Below, piece after piece: positions 49,675 to 59,567 of a stretch of DNA of 64,000 nucleotides; the first letter of the stretch is position 1; the number at the start of each line of letters is the position of its first letter. The notes below the pieces were generated by a model. That model had not been told where the DNA came from, ran no database searches, and worked only from the letters and a program-made list of their open reading frames with translations. The DNA is from Noviherbaspirillum humi (GTDB lineage Bacteria > Pseudomonadota > Gammaproteobacteria > Burkholderiales > Burkholderiaceae_D). The position numbers and the translations under genes are program-made. The stretch spans positions 166,389 through 230,388 of the forward strand of contig NZ_FZOT01000007.1 of NCBI RefSeq assembly GCF_900188095.1. The letters run 5' to 3'.

Positions 49675-52025
49675 GCGGCTCCGGCGGTCCGTGCGGCGGT
49701 CCGCACCGCCTCCACCGACTTCAGGATTTCCTCGGAGGTCGCCGGCGCGTTCAGCGGCGGATTGATGCGGTAATCGCCGAGGCTGGCGATGGCATCGCGG
49801 ATGGCGAAGAAGACCGAGAACGGCAGCAGCAGCGGCGGCTCGCCCACCGCCTTGGAGCGGTGGATGCTGTCGGCCGCGTTGCGGTTGTCGAACAGGCGCA
49901 CGCGGAAGTCCTGCGGGCAGTCGGAGATGGCGGGGATCTTGTAGGTCGACGGCGCGTGGGTCATCAGCCTGCCCTGATCGTTCCACCACAGTTCCTCGGT
50001 GGTGAGCCAGCCCATGCCCTGGATGAAGCCGCCTTCCACCTGGCCGATGTCGAGCGCCGGATTGAGCGACTGGCCGGCGTCGTGCAGCACATCGGCGCGC
50101 AGCAGCTTCCATTCGCCGGTCAGGGTATCGATCATGACCTCCGACGCCGCCGCGCCATAGGCGTAGTAATAGAAGGGATGGCCGGTCATGGTGGCCGAAT
50201 CCCAGGACAGGTCGGGCGTGGCATAGAAGCCGTCGGACCAGAGCTGCACCCGCGCCAGGTAAGCCTTGCCGACCAGCTCCGCGAAATCCATCGCCTGCCC
50301 GTTCACATGGACCTGGCTGGCAGCGAAGCGCACCTCGTCAGCGCTGCCGCCGAAGCGCTCGGCAGCAAATTCCGCGAGGCGGCGGCGGATGGTGCGGGCC
50401 GCGTCCTGCGCCGCCTTGCCGTTCAGGTCGGAGCCGGTGGAAGCGGCGGTGGCCGAGGTGTTGGCCACCTTGCTGGTATCGGTGGCGGTGACGCGCACGC
50501 GGTCCAGCGTCAGGCCGAGTTCGTTGGCCACCACCTGCATCACCTTGGTATGCAGGCCCTGGCCCATCTCGGTGCCGCCATGATTGACCAGCACCGAGCC
50601 GTCCACATAGACATGCACCAGCGCGCCGGCCTGGTTGAGATGGCTGACGTTGAAGGCGATGCCGAACTTCACCGGCGTCAGCGCCAGGCCGCGCTTGAGC
50701 ACCGGGCTGGTGGCGTTCCAGGCGCGGATCTGCGCGCGCCGGACGCGGTACTCGCTGGTCGCTTCCAGCTCCGCCACCAGTTCGTGGATGACGTTGTCGG
50801 TCACCTGCTGGCCATAGGGCGTGACGTCGCGTCCCGGCTGGCCGGGGCGGTTGTAGAAGTTCAGCTTGCGCACGTCGAGCGGATCGCGGCCGAGGTCGCG
50901 GGCGATGTTGTCGATCATGTACTCCATCGCCAGCGCGCCCTGCGGTCCGCCGAAGCCGCGGAAGGCGGTGTTGGACTGGGTATTCGTCTTCGCGCAGACA
51001 GCGCGGATGTCCACGTCCGGCAGGTAGTAGGCATTGTCGACGTGGCAGACGGCGCGCGTGGCCACCGGCCCCGACAGGTCGGCGGAAAAACCCGCCCGGC
51101 TCACCATGTCGACCTGCACGGCCAGAAGGCGGCCTTCCTCGTCGAAGCCGGCGGCGTAGTCGTAGTCGAAGCAGTGGCGCTTGCCGGTGACCAGCATGTC
51201 GTCGTCGCGGTCGGCGCGCAGCTTCACCGGCCGCTTCAGGCGGGCGGCGCAGACGGCGGCGGCGGTGGCCCAGAGCGCGGATTGCGATTCCTTGCCGCCG
51301 AAGCCGCCGCCCATGCGCCGGCATTCGACCGACACATGATGCGAATGCAGGCCGAGCGCATGCGCCACCACGTGCTGCATCTCGGAGGGATGCTGGGTGG
51401 AGCAGATCACCTGCATGCCGCCCTCGCGCGGGATGGCATAGGAAACCTGGCCTTCGAGGTAAAACTGTTCCTGGCCGCCGACGTGGAGCTGGCCTTCGAT
51501 GCGGCGCGGGGCGGCGGCGTAGGCACGCTCGAATTCGCCGCGGCGCAGCTGCATCGGCGGCACCACCCAGGACTCGGCCGCCCTGGCGGCGCGGGGCGAC
51601 AGCGTCGCCGGCAGCTCCTGGTAGCTGATCACCGCCTTGCGCGCGGCGCGGCGGGCATTGGCATGGGTGTCGGCGACGACGACGAAGATCGGCTGGCCGA
51701 CATACTGCACCAGGCCGTCGGCCAGGATGGGATCGTCATGGATGATCGGGCCGCAGTCGTTGACGCCGGGAATGTCGCCGGCGGTGATCACCGCAACCAC
51801 GCCCGGCGTGGCCTTGACTGCGGAAAAGTCGATGCCGGCGATGCGCGCATGCGCCTTCTGCGACAGGCCGAAGGCGGCATGCAGGGTGCCGTGCAGTTCC
51901 GGCACGTCGTCGGCATAGGTGGCTTCGCCGGTGACGTGCAGCACGGCGGATTCGTGGAAATGGGGCTTGCCCACTTCCTGCCAGACGGCGCTGCCGATCA
52001 CGGCGGGTTCGACGGTCTTGTTCAT
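49671..52025 (-). CDS. xdhB: Xanthine dehydrogenase molybdenum-binding subunit XdhB
   Basis: 784 residues. Molybdopterin-binding signatures: GQEQFYLEGQVSYAIP, RRMGGGFGGKESQ, TNTQSNTAFRGFGGPQG (with the substrate-binding arginine), NHGGTEMGQGLHTK and the catalytic glutamate near the end in SKAVGEPPLLLP. It oxidises hypoxanthine and xanthine to urate as part of the XdhAB heterotetramer. Middle gene of the xdhABC-guaD operon. Confidence 0.96.
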   Translation of the reverse strand: MNKTVEPAVIGSAVWQEVGKPHFHESAVLHVTGEATYADDVPELHGTLHAAFGLSQKAHARIAGIDFSAVKATPGVVAVITAGDIPGVNDCGPIIHDDPILADGLVQYVGQPIFVVVADTHANARRAARKAVISYQELPATLSPRAARAAESWVVPPMQLRRGEFERAYAAAPRRIEGQLHVGGQEQFYLEGQVSYAIPREGGMQVICSTQHPSEMQHVVAHALGLHSHHVSVECRRMGGGFGGKESQSALWATAAAVCAARLKRPVKLRADRDDDMLVTGKRHCFDYDYAAGFDEEGRLLAVQVDMVSRAGFSADLSGPVATRAVCHVDNAYYLPDVDIRAVCAKTNTQSNTAFRGFGGPQGALAMEYMIDNIARDLGRDPLDVRKLNFYNRPGQPGRDVTPYGQQVTDNVIHELVAELEATSEYRVRRAQIRAWNATSPVLKRGLALTPVKFGIAFNVSHLNQAGALVHVYVDGSVLVNHGGTEMGQGLHTKVMQVVANELGLTLDRVRVTATDTSKVANTSATAASTGSDLNGKAAQDAARTIRRRLAEFAAERFGGSADEVRFAASQVHVNGQAMDFAELVGKAYLARVQLWSDGFYATPDLSWDSATMTGHPFYYYAYGAAASEVMIDTLTGEWKLLRADVLHDAGQSLNPALDIGQVEGGFIQGMGWLTTEELWWNDQGRLMTHAPSTYKIPAISDCPQDFRVRLFDNRNAADSIHRSKAVGEPPLLLPFSVFFAIRDAIASLGDYRINPPLNAPATSEEILKSVEAVRTAARTAGAA

Positions 52026-52036
52026 CGGCGTTTCCT

Positions 52037-53515
52037 TCAGGCGTTGGCGAACGCATTGACCGCCGTCGGCGGCAGCGGCGCATCGTCGCGGGTTTCCAGC
52101 CAGAAGCGGCGCAGCAGGTTCTGCGCCGCCTTCATGCGGTAGTCGGACGAGGCGCGCATATCCGACAACGGCGCGTAGTCCTGGGCGAGCGCGGCACAGG
52201 CTGCTTCCATCGTCGCTTCATTCCAGGGCTTGCCGGACAGCGCCGCCTCGGCCTGCGCAGCGCGGCACGGCGTGGCCGCCATGCCGCCGAAAGCGACGCG
52301 GGCCTGGCGGATCACATCGCCATCCATGGTCAGGGCGAAGGCGGCGCAGACGGCGGAAATATCCTGGTCGAAACGCTTGGACAGCTTGTAGGTGCGGAAG
52401 CGCAGGCCGGCTTTCGGCAAAGGCACCCTCACCGCTTCGACAAATTCATCGGGGCCAAGGTCCTTCTTCTGATAGCCGAGGTAGAAATTCTCCAGCGCCA
52501 GGATGCGCTGGCCGGCGCCGCCGCGCAGCGCGACCTCGGCGCCGAGGGCGATCAGGAAAGGCATCGAATCGCCGATCGGCGAGCCGTTGGCGACATTGCC
52601 GCCGAGCGTGCCGGCATGGCGGATGGGCAGGGAAGCAAAGCGCTGCCACAGCTCGCCGAGTTCGCGAGGGTAATGGGAAGCGAGCGCCCGGTAGGCATCC
52701 TCCAGGGAGGCGCCGGCGCCGATCTCCAGCATGCCGTCTCTTTCCTCGATGCGTCGCAACTCGTCCACCTGGCCGAGATAGATGACGTTGCCGAGCTCGC
52801 GCATCTGCTTGGTGACCCAGAGGCCGACGTCGGTGGAACCGGCCAGCAGGCAGGCCTTGGGGTCGGCCTGCTTCGCCGCCACCAGTTCGTCCACGCTGCG
52901 CGGCGCCTTGAAACCGCCTTGCCTGTTCGGGGAATCCGGGATGTCCAGCATGTCGTCGCGCCGCAGGGCGCGCAGCTGCGCCGCCAGCGCGGCGCGGTCG
53001 AAGGAAACGCCGGGCAGCTCGCCCATGCGCCTGGCGGCGTCGATGATCGGTCGATAGCCGGTGCAGCGGCAGAGATTGCCGGACAGGGCGTTGTCGATTT
53101 CCTTGCGCTGCGGCGGCGACCGTTCGCCTTCGCGCGAAAGATAGAGCTGCCACAGCGACATGACGAAGCCCGGGGTGCAGAAGCCGCACTGTGAACCGTG
53201 GCACTCCACCATCGCCTGCTGCACCGGGTGCAGGCCGCCGTCGGCCTGCTTCAGGTCTTCGACGGTGAACAATGCCTTGCCATCGAGGGTCGGAAGGAAC
53301 TGGATGCAGGCATTCACCGAGCGCAGCTGCAGTTCCTCGCCCTGAAGCTCGCCGATGACCACAGTGCAGGCGCCGCAATCGCCCTCGGCGCAGCCTTCCT
53401 TGGTGCCGGTGCAGTGGAGATCCTCGCGCAGATATTGCAGCACGGTTTGCGTTGGCGCAGGATGCTCTATAGACTGCACGGCGCCGCGATGGTAAAAGCG
53501 TATCGTATTGGACAT
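52037..53515 (-). CDS. xdhA: Xanthine dehydrogenase FAD/iron-sulfur subunit XdhA
   Basis: 492 residues from ATG at 53515. N-terminal plant-type ferredoxin domain ([19 protein letters not shown]), second [2Fe-2S] helical domain ([11 protein letters not shown] ... [10 protein letters not shown]), then the FAD domain ([34 protein letters not shown]) and a C-terminal CO-dehydrogenase-flavoprotein-like domain. Electrons pass from XdhB through these to NAD. First gene of the operon; divergent from the hydroxyisourate hydrolase gene. Confidence 0.95.
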   Translation of the reverse strand: MSNTIRFYHRGAVQSIEHPAPTQTVLQYLREDLHCTGTKEGCAEGDCGACTVVIGELQGEELQLRSVNACIQFLPTLDGKALFTVEDLKQADGGLHPVQQAMVECHGSQCGFCTPGFVMSLWQLYLSREGERSPPQRKEIDNALSGNLCRCTGYRPIIDAARRMGELPGVSFDRAALAAQLRALRRDDMLDIPDSPNRQGGFKAPRSVDELVAAKQADPKACLLAGSTDVGLWVTKQMRELGNVIYLGQVDELRRIEERDGMLEIGAGASLEDAYRALASHYPRELGELWQRFASLPIRHAGTLGGNVANGSPIGDSMPFLIALGAEVALRGGAGQRILALENFYLGYQKKDLGPDEFVEAVRVPLPKAGLRFRTYKLSKRFDQDISAVCAAFALTMDGDVIRQARVAFGGMAATPCRAAQAEAALSGKPWNEATMEAACAALAQDYAPLSDMRASSDYRMKAAQNLLRRFWLETRDDAPLPPTAVNAFANA

Positions 53516-53741
53516 GGTGACAGGACTGAAAGGGTGATTGCAGGTTAGCACCGGGCCCATTTACCATTATATGACCTGACATATGTTCACTATCTCTGTT
53601 TTCATATCGATTTATGCAGGCGCCCCCTTAGCCTTGCTTGAAAGACAGCGGGTCGGCTGAATCTGCTGAAACCGACTTTTACCGGCAGAAACCTGTTCTG
53701 CCGCGGCGCAAAACAATAATCACGGGATTTACGCAAACCAT
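53516..53741. promoter_or_regulatory. Divergent promoter region of xdhA and the hydroxyisourate hydrolase operon
   Basis: 226 bp, AT-rich in the middle. It contains the inverted repeat ATATG-ACCTGA-CATAT at 53569-53584. The ATAT-ACCTGA part recurs inside the palindrome before puuD (40826-40836), which suggests one regulator for both promoters. Confidence 0.4.
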
Positions 53742-54095
53742 ATGGGAAAACTGAGTACCCACGTCCTCGACGTCAGCCATGGCAGGCCGGCGGCCGGCGT
53801 CGCGATCGAGCTCTATATAAGAGAAGCGGGCAACCTCCGCCTGATCAAGCGCGACGTCACCAATGCCGACGGCCGCTGCGACGCGCCGCTGCTGTCGGGC
53901 GAGGCCATGCAGGCCGGCAGTTACGAGCTGGCGTTCGCAGCCGGCGATTACTTCGCCGCGCTCGGCGAGCCGCAATCCGAGCCGCGCTTCCTCGACCGCA
54001 TCACCATCGCCTTCGGCATCGCCGATGCCGCGCAGAACTACCATGTGCCGCTGCTGGTGTCGCCATGGTCCTACTCCACCTATCGCGGCAGCTGA
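53742..54095 (+). CDS. 5-hydroxyisourate hydrolase (transthyretin-like)
   Basis: 117 residues. N-terminal [17 protein letters not shown] (catalytic histidine), the [10 protein letters not shown] strand and the diagnostic C-terminus YSTYRGS define HIU hydrolase. It converts the PuuD product 5-hydroxyisourate to OHCU, the substrate of the UraD domain at 35.2-37.0 kb. First gene of a plus-strand transcript that continues into the ABC transporter genes 42 bp later. Confidence 0.95.
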   Translation: MGKLSTHVLDVSHGRPAAGVAIELYIREAGNLRLIKRDVTNADGRCDAPLLSGEAMQAGSYELAFAAGDYFAALGEPQSEPRFLDRITIAFGIADAAQNYHVPLLVSPWSYSTYRGS

Positions 54096-54137
54096 GGCAG
54101 CCGAACCGCACGAAAGTCCAGAGAGGCTAAAGACACG

Positions 54138-55679
54138 ATGGAAGCCCGACTGAAGCTGCATGGCATCACCAAGAGATATCCCGCCGTGGTCGCCAACGAC
54201 CGGGTCGATCTGGAGGTGGCGCCAGGCGAGATCCATGCCGTGCTGGGCGAGAACGGCGCCGGCAAATCCACCCTGATGAAGATCATCTACGGGTCGGTCA
54301 AGCCGGAAGAGGGCCAGGTGATCTGGAACGGGCAGGAAGTGAAGGTCGCCAATCCGGCCGCCGCGCGCCAGCTCGGCATCGCCATGGTGTTCCAGCACTT
54401 CTCCCTGTTCGACACCCTGACCGTCACCGAAAACATCGCCCTCGGCCTGCCGCCGGACACCAGACTGGAGGAGCTGGAACAGCGCATCGTCACCACCGCC
54501 GCCCAGTACGGTCTGGCGCTGGAGCCGAAGCGCCATGTGCACACCCTGTCGGTAGGCGAGCGGCAGCGGGTGGAAATCGTGCGTGCGCTGCTGGCCAAGC
54601 CGCAGCTGCTGATCCTCGACGAGCCGACTTCGGTGCTGACGCCGCAGGCGGTGGAAAAGCTGTTCGAGACCCTGCGCCAGCTCGCCGCCGAAGGCTGCAG
54701 CATCCTCTACATCAGCCACAAGCTCGACGAAATCCGGGCGCTGTGCCATACCTGCACCGTGATGCGCGGCGGCCGCGTGACCGGGGTGTGCGATCCGCGC
54801 CAGGAAAGCGAGGCCAGCCTGTCGCGCATGATGATCGGCGCCGACCTGCCACACGTGCAGGGCGCCGGCCGCACGCCGGGCGACGTGATGCTCTCGGTGC
54901 GCGGCCTGTCGCTGCCCAGGAGCCATGCCTTCGCCACCGAGCTGAACGACATTTCCTTCGACCTGCGGGCCGGCGAAATCCTGGGCCTGGCCGGCATCTC
55001 CGGCAACGGCCAGCAGGAACTGCTGGCGGCGCTGTCGGGCGAAGATCCGCGCGCCGACAACGACGCCATCCGCCTCGCCGGCCGGCCGGTGGGCCGGCTG
55101 CATGCCGCTGCCCGGCGCGAGCTCGGCCTCGGCTTCGTGCCGGAGGAGAGATTGGGGCGCGGCGCGGTGCCGGCGATGTCGCTGGCCGACAATGTGCTGC
55201 TTTCGCATCAGGGACCGGAGACGGTGTCGCGCGGCCTGGTGCGGCAGAGCGCGATCGCCGCGATCGCCGCCGACATCATCCGCCGCTTCAACGTCAAGGC
55301 CGGCGGGCCGGGCGCCAGCGCCAAGAGCCTGTCAGGCGGCAACCTGCAAAAATTCATCGTCGGCCGCGAAGTGCTGCGCCAACCCAGGGTGCTGCTCGTG
55401 GCCCAGCCGACCTGGGGCGTGGACGTCGGCGCGGCGGCGCAGATCCGCGCCGAGCTGATCGCCCTGCGCGATGCCGGTTGCGCCCTGCTGGTCATTTCCG
55501 AGGAGCTGGACGAATTGTTCGAGATTTCCGACCGCCTGGCGGTGATTGCCAAGGGCCGGGTGCGCGCGGCCATCCCCAAGGCCGAAGCCACCCGCGACCG
55601 CATCGGCCTGTGGATGAGCGGCCTGGAAGACAACGGCCTGCCGTCGCAGCCCGCCGCCCGGGAGGGAACCCATGCTTAA
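54138..55679 (+). CDS. Nucleoside/purine ABC transporter ATP-binding protein (two domains)
   Basis: 513 residues with two tandem ATPase domains. The first is canonical: GENGAGKSTLMK (Walker A), LSVGERQRVEI (signature), LLILDEPTSVL (Walker B). The second has a degenerate Walker A (GISGNGQQELL) and signature LSGGNLQKFIV, as usual in the YufO/NupA-type sugar and nucleoside family. The downstream permease gene overlaps its end by 8 bp. With the two permeases and the BMP lipoprotein it imports nucleosides or purine bases. Confidence 0.93.
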   Translation: MEARLKLHGITKRYPAVVANDRVDLEVAPGEIHAVLGENGAGKSTLMKIIYGSVKPEEGQVIWNGQEVKVANPAAARQLGIAMVFQHFSLFDTLTVTENIALGLPPDTRLEELEQRIVTTAAQYGLALEPKRHVHTLSVGERQRVEIVRALLAKPQLLILDEPTSVLTPQAVEKLFETLRQLAAEGCSILYISHKLDEIRALCHTCTVMRGGRVTGVCDPRQESEASLSRMMIGADLPHVQGAGRTPGDVMLSVRGLSLPRSHAFATELNDISFDLRAGEILGLAGISGNGQQELLAALSGEDPRADNDAIRLAGRPVGRLHAAARRELGLGFVPEERLGRGAVPAMSLADNVLLSHQGPETVSRGLVRQSAIAAIAADIIRRFNVKAGGPGASAKSLSGGNLQKFIVGREVLRQPRVLLVAQPTWGVDVGAAAQIRAELIALRDAGCALLVISEELDELFEISDRLAVIAKGRVRAAIPKAEATRDRIGLWMSGLEDNGLPSQPAAREGTHA

Positions 55680-56754
55680 CTTCGCGCCCGTCAATCGCCC
55701 TTCGCTGTTCGCCGCCTCGCCGGCGCTGCTGAGCGTGGCCGCGCCGGTGCTGGCGCTGATCCTCACCACCCTCGGCGGCATCCTGCTGTTCGCCCTCCTC
55801 GGCAAGGACCCGGTCGCCGGGCTCTCCGTCTTCTTCTGGGAGCCGATACGCTCGGTGCGCGGCTGGACCGAGATCGGCGTCAAGTGCACGCCGCTGATCC
55901 TGTGCGCCATCGGCTACGCCATCTGCTACCGCTCCTCGGTGATGACCATCGGCGCCGAAGGCATGCTGGTGGCCGGCGCCATCGCCGCCGGCGGCACCGC
56001 CCTGGCGCTGGACCATGGCGCCGGCAGCGGCGGCGCCTTCGCCATCGCGCTCGTCATGGCCGCCGGCATCCTGGGCGGCATGGTCTGGGCCGGCATCACC
56101 GCCCTGCTCAAGGACCGCTTCAACACCGACGAGATCCTGGTATCGCTGATGCTGGTATACGTGGCCCAGCTGCTGCTGAGCTACCTCGTCACCGGCCCGT
56201 GGAAGGACCCGATGGGCTTCAACTTCCCGCAGTCGAAGATGTTCTCCCCTGGCCTGCTGCTGCCGCAGCTGGTGAAGACCACCCGGCTCAACCTCGGCTT
56301 CGTGTTCGCCCTGGTGGCCGTCGTCGTGGCCTGGGTGTTCATGACCCGCAGCTTCGCCGGCTACCGCCTGCGGGTCGGCGGCATGGCCCCGCTGGCGGCG
56401 CGCTATGCCGGCTTCTCGCGCCGCGGCGCGCTGTGGATGACGCTGCTGATCGCCGGCGCCACCTCCGGCCTGGCCGGCGCCATCGAAACCATCGGCCCGG
56501 TCGGCCAGCTGCTGCCGTCGATGTCGCCGGGCTACGGCTTCGCCGCCATCATCGTCGCCTACGTCGGCCGCCTGCATCCGGTCGGCATCCTGTTCGGCAG
56601 CTTCATCATGGCGCTGTTCTACATCGGCGGCGAACTGGCCCAGTCCCGGCTCGGCCTGCCCAACGCCATCACCGGCGTGTTCCAGGGCATGCTGCTCTTC
56701 TTCCTGCTGGCTGCCGACGCCCTGATGGGCAACCGCGCGGCGCGAGGACACTGA
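55672..56754 (+). CDS. Nucleoside/purine ABC transporter permease 1
   Basis: 360 residues, about ten membrane segments of the branched-chain-amino-acid/sugar permease family (SSVMTIGAEGMLVAGAIAAGG; GFSRRGALWMTLLIAGATSGLAGAIE). Equivalent to YufP/NupP. Overlaps the ATPase gene by 8 bp; permease 2 starts one base after its stop. Confidence 0.92.
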   Translation: MLNFAPVNRPSLFAASPALLSVAAPVLALILTTLGGILLFALLGKDPVAGLSVFFWEPIRSVRGWTEIGVKCTPLILCAIGYAICYRSSVMTIGAEGMLVAGAIAAGGTALALDHGAGSGGAFAIALVMAAGILGGMVWAGITALLKDRFNTDEILVSLMLVYVAQLLLSYLVTGPWKDPMGFNFPQSKMFSPGLLLPQLVKTTRLNLGFVFALVAVVVAWVFMTRSFAGYRLRVGGMAPLAARYAGFSRRGALWMTLLIAGATSGLAGAIETIGPVGQLLPSMSPGYGFAAIIVAYVGRLHPVGILFGSFIMALFYIGGELAQSRLGLPNAITGVFQGMLLFFLLAADALMGNRAARGH

Positions 56755-56755
56755 C

Positions 56756-57688
56756 ATGGATAACTTCCTGCTCCTGCTGGCGCCGGCCCTGGCCGCCACC
56801 ATCAATGCCGGCACGCCGCTGATGCTGGCCGCCTTCGGCCTGCTGGTCAACGAGAAGACCGGCGTGCTCAACCTCGGCGCCGAGGGCATGATGCTGGTCG
56901 CCGCCATCGCCGGCTTCGCCACCACCATCCACACCGGCAGCGTCACCCTCGGCTTTCTCGCCGGCGCCGCTGCCGGCATGCTGGCCGCCGCCTTCTTCGG
57001 CCTGCTGGTGATCTGGCTCGGCACCAACCAGTACGCCACCGGCCTGGCGCTGTCGATCTTCGGCGGCGGCCTGTCGGCCTTCGTCGGCATCCCCTATACC
57101 GGCCGCAGCCTAGCCGCCGGCAAGTTCGCCATCCCGGTGCTGTCCGACATTCCCTTCCTCGGCCCGGTGCTGTTTCGCCAGCATCCCATGGTCTACGTCG
57201 CGCTCCTTCTCTGTGCGGCGCTGGCGTGGTTTCTGATGCGTACCCGCACCGGCCTGGTGCTGCGCGCGGTCGGGGAATCGCCCGAGTCCGCCCATGCGCT
57301 GGGCTACAGCGTGCGCCGCATCCGCATGGCGGCGGTGGTGTTCGGCGGCGCCTGCTGCGGCCTCGCCGGGGCTTACCTGGCACTGGTGTACACGCCGCTG
57401 TGGCAGGAAGGCATGACCGCCGGCAAGGGCTGGATCGCGCTGGCGCTGACCACCTTCGCCTGCTGGAAGCCGTGGCGGGTGCTGGGCGGCGCCTACCTCT
57501 TCGGCGGCTTCACGATTTTGCAGCTGAATCTGCAGGGCCTCGGCATCGCCGTCGCGCCCCAGTTCATGGCGATGCTGCCCTACCTCGCCACCGTCGTGGT
57601 GCTGGCGCTCATCTCGCGCAATCCGGACTGGATACGCCTGAACATCCCGGCCTCGCTCGGAAAGAACTTCAATCCCGCCGCCGTGTGA
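56756..57688 (+). CDS. Nucleoside/purine ABC transporter permease 2
   Basis: 310 residues, eight to ten membrane segments. Same permease family (KTGVLNLGAEGMMLVAAIAGFA; VRRIRMAAVVFGGACCGLAGAYLAL). Equivalent to YufQ/NupQ. It sits directly between permease 1 and the substrate-binding gene. Confidence 0.92.
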   Translation: MDNFLLLLAPALAATINAGTPLMLAAFGLLVNEKTGVLNLGAEGMMLVAAIAGFATTIHTGSVTLGFLAGAAAGMLAAAFFGLLVIWLGTNQYATGLALSIFGGGLSAFVGIPYTGRSLAAGKFAIPVLSDIPFLGPVLFRQHPMVYVALLLCAALAWFLMRTRTGLVLRAVGESPESAHALGYSVRRIRMAAVVFGGACCGLAGAYLALVYTPLWQEGMTAGKGWIALALTTFACWKPWRVLGGAYLFGGFTILQLNLQGLGIAVAPQFMAMLPYLATVVVLALISRNPDWIRLNIPASLGKNFNPAAV

Positions 57689-57796
57689 TGCGCAAAACCG
57701 CGGGCTCGCATTTTGCTTTTAACGCAAGGCAAGGTAGAGTGCCGGATTGAAAAGAATCTGATTCTGTTTTAACGATGTTTTCATTTGGGGAGTGTC

Positions 57797-58948
57797 ATGC
57801 TGGATCTGAAAAAACGAACAATGCTCAAGTCGGGGATGGCGCTGGCCGCCTCCGCGCTGATGATCGCCGCCTGCGGCAAGAAGGAAGAAGCCGCGCCGGC
57901 GCAGTCGTCGGCGCCTGCCGCAGCGCCCGCTGCCACCGCCTCCTCCGAACCGCTGAAGATTGCCTTCGCCTACGTCGGCCCGGTCGGCGATGCCGGCTGG
58001 ACCTTCGCCCATGACAATGGCCGCAAGGCGATCGAGGCGGACTTCGGCGACAAGGTGAAAACCACCTTCGTCGAGAAGGTGCCCGAGGGCGCCGACGCCG
58101 AGCGCGTGTTCCGCGACCTCGCCAGCCAGGGCAACAAGCTGATCTTCGGCACCACCTTCGGCTACATGGAGCCGATGCTGAAAGTCGCCAAGGATTTCCC
58201 GGACGTGAAGTTCGAGCACGCCACCGGCTACAAGACCGCCCCCAACATGGCCACTTACGAGACCAAGACCTTCGAGGGCGCCTACCTCGCCGGCGTCCTG
58301 GCCGGCAAGATGACCAAGACCAACAAGCTGGGCGTGGTCGCTTCCTTCCCCATCCCGGAAGTGATCCGCAACATCAACGCCTTCACCCTCGGCGCGCAGT
58401 CGGTCAATCCGAAGGTCTCCACCCGCGCGGTGTGGATCTCCACCTGGTTCGATCCCGCCAAGGAGCGTGACGCCGCCATGACCATGATCGGTCAGGGCGT
58501 GGACGTGCTGATCCAGAACACCGATTCCCCGGCCACCCTGCAAGCCGCCGAGGAAAAGGGCGTGTACGCCTTCGGCTGGGACTCCGACATGTCGAAGTTC
58601 GGCCCGAAAGCCCACCTCGCTTCCGCCATCATCAACTGGGAGCCGTACTACAAGAAGGCGGTTCAATCGGTCCTAGACGGCAAGTGGGCCAGCGGCGGAA
58701 CCTGGTGGGGCGTGAAGGAAAACTCGATCGACCTGGTGAACATCAACGCTGCCGTGCCTGAAGACGCGAAGAAGGCCGTGGCCGACAAGAAGGCCGAACT
58801 GGCCGCCGGCAAGAACATCGTGTTCGCCGGTCCGCTGGTGGACCAGTCGGGCAAGGAAGTGGTCCCGGCCGGCAAGGAAGCCGAAGTCGGCATGCTCAAG
58901 GGCATGAACTTCTATGTCAAGGGCGTGGAAGGCTCGATCCCGAAATAA
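57797..58948 (+). CDS. BMP-family nucleoside/purine-binding lipoprotein
   Basis: 383 residues from ATG at 57797, chosen because GGGGAGTGTC precedes it. Lipoprotein signal with lipobox LMIAAC, an Ala/Pro-rich linker, then a BMP (PnrA-like) domain: IAFAYVGPVGDAGWTFAHDNG, FGTTFGYMEPMLKVAKDFP, AYLAGVLAGKMTKTNKLGVV, FGWDSDMSKFGPKAHL. It delivers nucleosides or bases to the ABC permeases encoded just upstream. A strong terminator follows. Confidence 0.93.
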   Translation: MLDLKKRTMLKSGMALAASALMIAACGKKEEAAPAQSSAPAAAPAATASSEPLKIAFAYVGPVGDAGWTFAHDNGRKAIEADFGDKVKTTFVEKVPEGADAERVFRDLASQGNKLIFGTTFGYMEPMLKVAKDFPDVKFEHATGYKTAPNMATYETKTFEGAYLAGVLAGKMTKTNKLGVVASFPIPEVIRNINAFTLGAQSVNPKVSTRAVWISTWFDPAKERDAAMTMIGQGVDVLIQNTDSPATLQAAEEKGVYAFGWDSDMSKFGPKAHLASAIINWEPYYKKAVQSVLDGKWASGGTWWGVKENSIDLVNINAAVPEDAKKAVADKKAELAAGKNIVFAGPLVDQSGKEVVPAGKEAEVGMLKGMNFYVKGVEGSIPK

Positions 58949-58975
58949 GGCTGGCACCTTGCCGACGTAACACCG

Positions 58976-59008
58976 GGCCGGAAGGGCGCCCCGCCCTTCC
59001 GGCCTTTT
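58976..59008 (+). terminator. Rho-independent terminator of the purine ABC transporter operon
   Basis: Perfect 12-bp stem GGCCGGAAGGGC / GCCCTTCCGGCC around a 5-nt loop, followed by TTTT at 59005-59008, 27 bp past the BMP gene stop. Confidence 0.92.
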
Positions 59009-59031
59009 CATTGACCGCTCTGAACATTGCG

Positions 59032-59556
59032 ATGACTTCTTCCCGCTCCCCATTGCCCGCCTCTCCCGCGGCCCTCACCGACAAAGACCGCGGCTTCATG
59101 CAGCGCGTGCTCGAGCTGGCAATGGAAAGCCGGAACCGCGGCCGCCATCCTTTCGCCGCCATCGTGGTCGACGGCCAGGGCCGCATCGTGGCCGAATGCT
59201 TCAACAATTCCATGCCGCCCGAAGGCGACCCGACCCAGCATGCGGAACGCCTCGCCGCCGCGGCGGCGGCTTCCAGGCTCACCCTGCGCGAGCTCGCCGC
59301 CAGCACGCTATATACCAATGCGGAGCCCTGCGCGATGTGCGCCGGCGCCGTCTACTGGTGCAATATCGGCCGCGTGGTGTATGCGATGTCCGAGGAAGAC
59401 CTGCTGCAGCTGACCGGCAGCCATGAAGAGAATCCCACCTTGTCCCTGCCCTGCCGCGAGGTGTTCGCCCGCGGCCAGCGCGTGGTGGAAGTGCTCGGCC
59501 CGCTGCCGGAATTCGAGGAGCAGGCGAAGCAAGCCCATCTCGGCTTCTGGTCGTGA
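59032..59556 (+). CDS. Nucleoside deaminase of the CDA fold (guanine-deaminase-like)
   Basis: 174 residues from ATG at 59032; a TTG at 59011 would add seven residues. Zinc-site motifs HAERLAAAAAA (His-Ala-Glu) and EPCAMCAGAVYWCNIGRVVYAMS (two Cys), and a C-terminal region ending in phenylalanine/tryptophan (LGFWS) as in GuaD of the CDA superfamily. It deaminates guanine or a related base. Its end overlaps the region just before the Rieske gene, so both are probably translated from one transcript. It is the second fold for guanine deamination in the island. Confidence 0.85.
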   Translation: MTSSRSPLPASPAALTDKDRGFMQRVLELAMESRNRGRHPFAAIVVDGQGRIVAECFNNSMPPEGDPTQHAERLAAAAAASRLTLRELAASTLYTNAEPCAMCAGAVYWCNIGRVVYAMSEEDLLQLTGSHEENPTLSLPCREVFARGQRVVEVLGPLPEFEEQAKQAHLGFWS

Positions 59557-59567
59557 AGGGAACGGGC

